A stretch of DNA of 7,188 bases, from the NCBI GenBank assembly GCA_021812905.1, contig JAKAMM010000083.1, forward strand, positions 1-7,188, in the 5' to 3' direction. This document shows, in pieces, positions 5,407 to 7,188 of this stretch. A model generated the notes under the pieces. It was not told the origin of the DNA and made no database searches. It worked only from the letters and a program-made list of their open reading frames with translations. The position numbers and the translations under genes were made by a program. Each line of letters begins with the position of its first letter. Within the stretch, counting starts at the first letter, position 1. This DNA comes from Chloroflexota bacterium (GTDB taxonomy: Bacteria > Chloroflexota > Anaerolineae > Anaerolineales > Villigracilaceae).

Positions 5407-5435
5407 ATTATAAATCAAGATTCTCGATTGAGCAA
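5407..5435 (-). promoter_or_regulatory. Promoter of tRNA-Gly inside the end of the prenyl synthase gene
   Basis: A perfect TATAAT (5407-5412) is preceded, 17 bp upstream, by TTGCTC (5430-5435), whose first three bases match the -35 consensus. Transcription would start near 5400, four bases before the mature tRNA end. The -35 lies in the last codons of the synthase gene, so the tRNA can be made independently of the operon upstream. Confidence 0.7.
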
Positions 5436-6413
5436 CTTGCGCGCCAGATCGGTCAGCGCCTGGCCGGCCTCGCCGTGCGCATTAGCTTTTTTCAACGCAA
5501 TCAACGCCTGATCAGTTAGATGTTTTGACTCGCGCTGGGCAAACTCGTACGCGCCTTCATCAACCAGCATCTTTGCGACCCCCGCAACTTCATCTGGACG
5601 TATGGCAGACGCGGCCCAACGTTGAGCGAATCTTCCCTGTTGGCTTAGGCCGTACAACACCGGCAGGGAATTCTTTCCTTCCACCAAATCGCTGGCTACG
5701 GATTTACCCATCAGCGCCTCGTTGCCCCAGATGCCGAGGATATCGTCCTGAACCTGGAAAGCCAGCCCAAGGTCCCGGCCAAAGATGCGGTATTGTTCGA
5801 TTGTTGCATCGTCTGCGTTGCCGAGAATAGCGCCAATTTGTGTGCAAGCCGAGAGCAAAGCTGCGGTCTTATCTTCGATCATCGGCCAGTAATCTTCCAT
5901 CGATAAGTCTGTACGATTCTCATAAGACATATCAAGGAACTGACCGCGTGTCAGAGCGAGGCAGGTGTCTTGCAAACAACCTGCAGCGCGGACAACGATT
6001 TCGGTTGGGTAATATTTTGCCAAATCCATCATGGCTTGATTTGAAATGACGAACAGGGCGTCGCCAACATTGATGGCTTGCGGCAGCTCCCATTTTTTCC
6101 ACACAGTGAGGCGGCCCCGGCGCTTTGGCGAATTATCTTGAATATCATCATGTACGAGCGAAAAATTATGCACCAATTCAACTGCTGCCGCGGCTGGCAA
6201 GGCGGATGCCCAATCTGTTCCACGCGACGCAGTCGCAAGTAAAACCAGCAATGGGCGGATGCGCTTTCCGCGCGCTTCAGCGCCCGCGCCTTCGCCTGTC
6301 CAGCCCATGTGATAAGTGAGCATTTCATGAAAGGTTTTTGTGCGCGGCGAATTAAGTCGCGCGACCTGGCGCTGAAGTTCAGCTTCGATCTGGGGAAGCA
6401 GAGATGAGATCAT
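5415..6413 (-). CDS. Short-chain polyprenyl (geranylgeranyl/farnesyl-type) diphosphate synthase
   Basis: The 332-residue all-alpha trans-prenyltransferase condenses isopentenyl diphosphate with allylic diphosphates, supplying precursors for quinones, carotenoids or undecaprenyl carriers. Motifs in order are GKRIRP (49-54), the first aspartate-rich motif HDDIQD (88-93) followed by RRGR (98-101), GQFLDM (157-162), a K-T pair (182-183), the second aspartate-rich region QVQDDILGIWG (220-230), and GKSVASDLVEGKNSLP (236-251). The first motif has no two-residue insertion and Phe84 sits five residues before it, as in archaeal-type GGPP synthases, so a C20 product is the best guess. The second motif is DDxxG rather than DDxxD, as also seen in actinobacterial-type enzymes. 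The start ATG has AGGGA 9 nt upstream. It follows the HAD gene by 39 nt, probably in one operon. Confidence 0.94.
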   Translation of the reverse strand: MISSLLPQIEAELQRQVARLNSPRTKTFHEMLTYHMGWTGEGAGAEARGKRIRPLLVLLATASRGTDWASALPAAAAVELVHNFSLVHDDIQDNSPKRRGRLTVWKKWELPQAINVGDALFVISNQAMMDLAKYYPTEIVVRAAGCLQDTCLALTRGQFLDMSYENRTDLSMEDYWPMIEDKTAALLSACTQIGAILGNADDATIEQYRIFGRDLGLAFQVQDDILGIWGNEALMGKSVASDLVEGKNSLPVLYGLSQQGRFAQRWAASAIRPDEVAGVAKMLVDEGAYEFAQRESKHLTDQALIALKKANAHGEAGQALTDLARKLLNRES

Positions 6414-6452
6414 AAAAAAGTTTCCCTATTCGCAATTTGTTGTTTTCCATCA

Positions 6453-7067
6453 TCATAAAACGCCACGCGCGGATAATTCTATTTCAAGCTGCGCAGGCGA
6501 TTGAAAGTGGATGGCGACAAAACCAAGTTCGTTGGCCGTTTTGATGTTTGCAAGCGAGTCGTCAATGAAGAGACAAGCCTGCGCCTCCAATTTGAATTTG
6601 TCCAGCATGAAGCGAAAAATCTGCGGATCGGGCTTGATCAATTTTACTTCGCCGGAAAGTAGGATGTCGTCGAGCAAGTCAAAGAAAGGGAACTTCTCGC
6701 GAATCAGTGGAAAAGTTTCTGCCGACCAATTGCTTAGCCCATAAAGCAGATATCCAAACTGTTTCAGTTTCTGCAGGATCCGAACCGTCCCTGCAATCGG
6801 GCCGTCGATGGAATCCTCCCAATGTTCATGAAAGGCACTGATCAGGCGCGCATGTTGCGGGAACTCTGATGACAACTCAGCAACCGCCTGCGCGAATGGA
6901 CGCCCTTTATCCTGCTGGGCGTTCCATTCGGCAAAATTGATCTCGGACAGGAAGCGGTCGATCTCATGCGGCTGTTCGAAGTAATGACGATATAAATTGT
7001 GTGGACTCCAATCCACAAGGACGCCGCCAAAATCGAAGATGACGGCCTGAATTTTATTCTGGCTCAC
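6453..7067 (-). CDS. HAD-superfamily phosphatase (subfamily IA, FDFGG type)
   Basis: From a GTG start the protein has 204 residues. Motif I is VIFDFGGVLVDW (9-20) with nucleophile Asp12, motif II is GLSNWS (110-115, Ser112), motif III is Lys145 in KLIKPDP, and motif IV is LFIDDS (166-171) with Asp169/Asp170. Residues of about 20-90 form the helical cap. The residue two after the nucleophile is Gly, not the usual Asp; small phosphatases of the YihX type share this, so activity is still likely, but the substrate is unknown. The frame stays open for 30 codons upstream to an ATG at 7157. The GTG is preferred because motif I then sits at a normal distance and because GTGA overlaps the stop of the preceding gene exactly, a standard coupling arrangement. 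No good ribosome site is needed or seen. Confidence 0.93.
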   Translation of the reverse strand: MSQNKIQAVIFDFGGVLVDWSPHNLYRHYFEQPHEIDRFLSEINFAEWNAQQDKGRPFAQAVAELSSEFPQHARLISAFHEHWEDSIDGPIAGTVRILQKLKQFGYLLYGLSNWSAETFPLIREKFPFFDLLDDILLSGEVKLIKPDPQIFRFMLDKFKLEAQACLFIDDSLANIKTANELGFVAIHFQSPAQLEIELSARGVL

Positions 7068-7188
7068 GATTTTATTTTTTCGCCTTTCGGATCGTACAGC
7101 GGTTCCTTCTCGACTGTGACCGGAATCTGGATCCCAAAACATTCCACGCTGAGACATGTTCCCGGCCTCGACAGTTCAATGGGCAGGT
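7064..7188 (-). CDS. C-terminal end of a GcvT-fold / FAD-dependent oxidoreductase-type protein
   Basis: Only the last 41 codons are present, and the gene enters from the high-coordinate edge. The chain ends LSVECFGIQIPVTVEKEPLY followed by DPKGEKIKS. This fits the C-terminal barrel of the aminomethyltransferase (GcvT) superfamily as found in glycine cleavage T protein and in dimethylglycine/sarcosine dehydrogenases, whose ends often read G..(V/I)PxxV..EPLYDPxGE+(L/I). Which member it is cannot be told from this tail. Its TGA overlaps the GTG of the HAD gene. In another frame the same bases would extend the HAD protein, but the family match here shows this frame is the coding one. Confidence 0.68.
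   Translation of the reverse strand, partial: LPIELSRPGTCLSVECFGIQIPVTVEKEPLYDPKGEKIKS

Noticed and set aside
7068..7157. 30-residue N-terminal extension of the HAD protein
   Set aside because: These bases encode the conserved tail of the preceding gene in another frame, and the GTGA overlap gives a better start.

Overview
The window looks like a bacterial chromosome segment of intermediate GC in which every supported gene reads on the minus strand. The organism is most likely a member of the Chloroflexota, perhaps Anaerolineae. That is an inference from the gene mix (folate-type TrmFO, a glutaminyl-cyclotransferase-like M28 peptidase, a short-chain prenyl diphosphate synthase with a DDxxG second motif, DUF5678 next to a retropepsin-like protease). 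No rRNA or other marker gene is present to settle it.

Read in the direction of transcription, from high to low coordinates, the window has three parts. (1) 7188-5325 is a compact housekeeping block. It holds the C-terminus of a GcvT-fold/FAD-oxidoreductase-type protein, a HAD phosphatase whose GTG start overlaps the previous stop (GTGA), a geranylgeranyl/farnesyl-type diphosphate synthase, and tRNA-Gly(CCC). The tRNA has its own consensus promoter inside the end of the synthase gene and a strong terminator after it. (2) 5257-1739 is an accessory region. It starts with restriction-modification debris: an HsdR N-terminus of about 55 codons, joined by deletion to the rest of a frameshifted DUF2971 gene, then the C-terminal tail of a type IIG/Eco57I-like methyltransferase. 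Next comes an intact small operon (DUF5678 protein, retropepsin-like aspartic protease, HicB-like protein) with its own extended -10 promoter and intrinsic terminator. A second, shorter methyltransferase tail follows, then a PC4/YdbC-type ssDNA-binding protein, then a six-helix membrane protein of unknown function. (3) 1605-1 returns to housekeeping genes: trmFO and, overlapping it by 8 nt, the N-terminus of a membrane-anchored M28 peptidase/glutaminyl cyclase.

Two patterns in the accessory part deserve attention. First, the DUF5678-protease-HicB operon is intact while the genes around it are broken, and it sits between two same-orientation remnants of one methyltransferase family. Second, the membrane-protein gene is bracketed by two diverged copies of a repeat of about 60 nt, one after the PC4 gene and one before trmFO. 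The best candidate for an undescribed functional unit is the three-gene operon. Its role cannot be read from the sequence alone.
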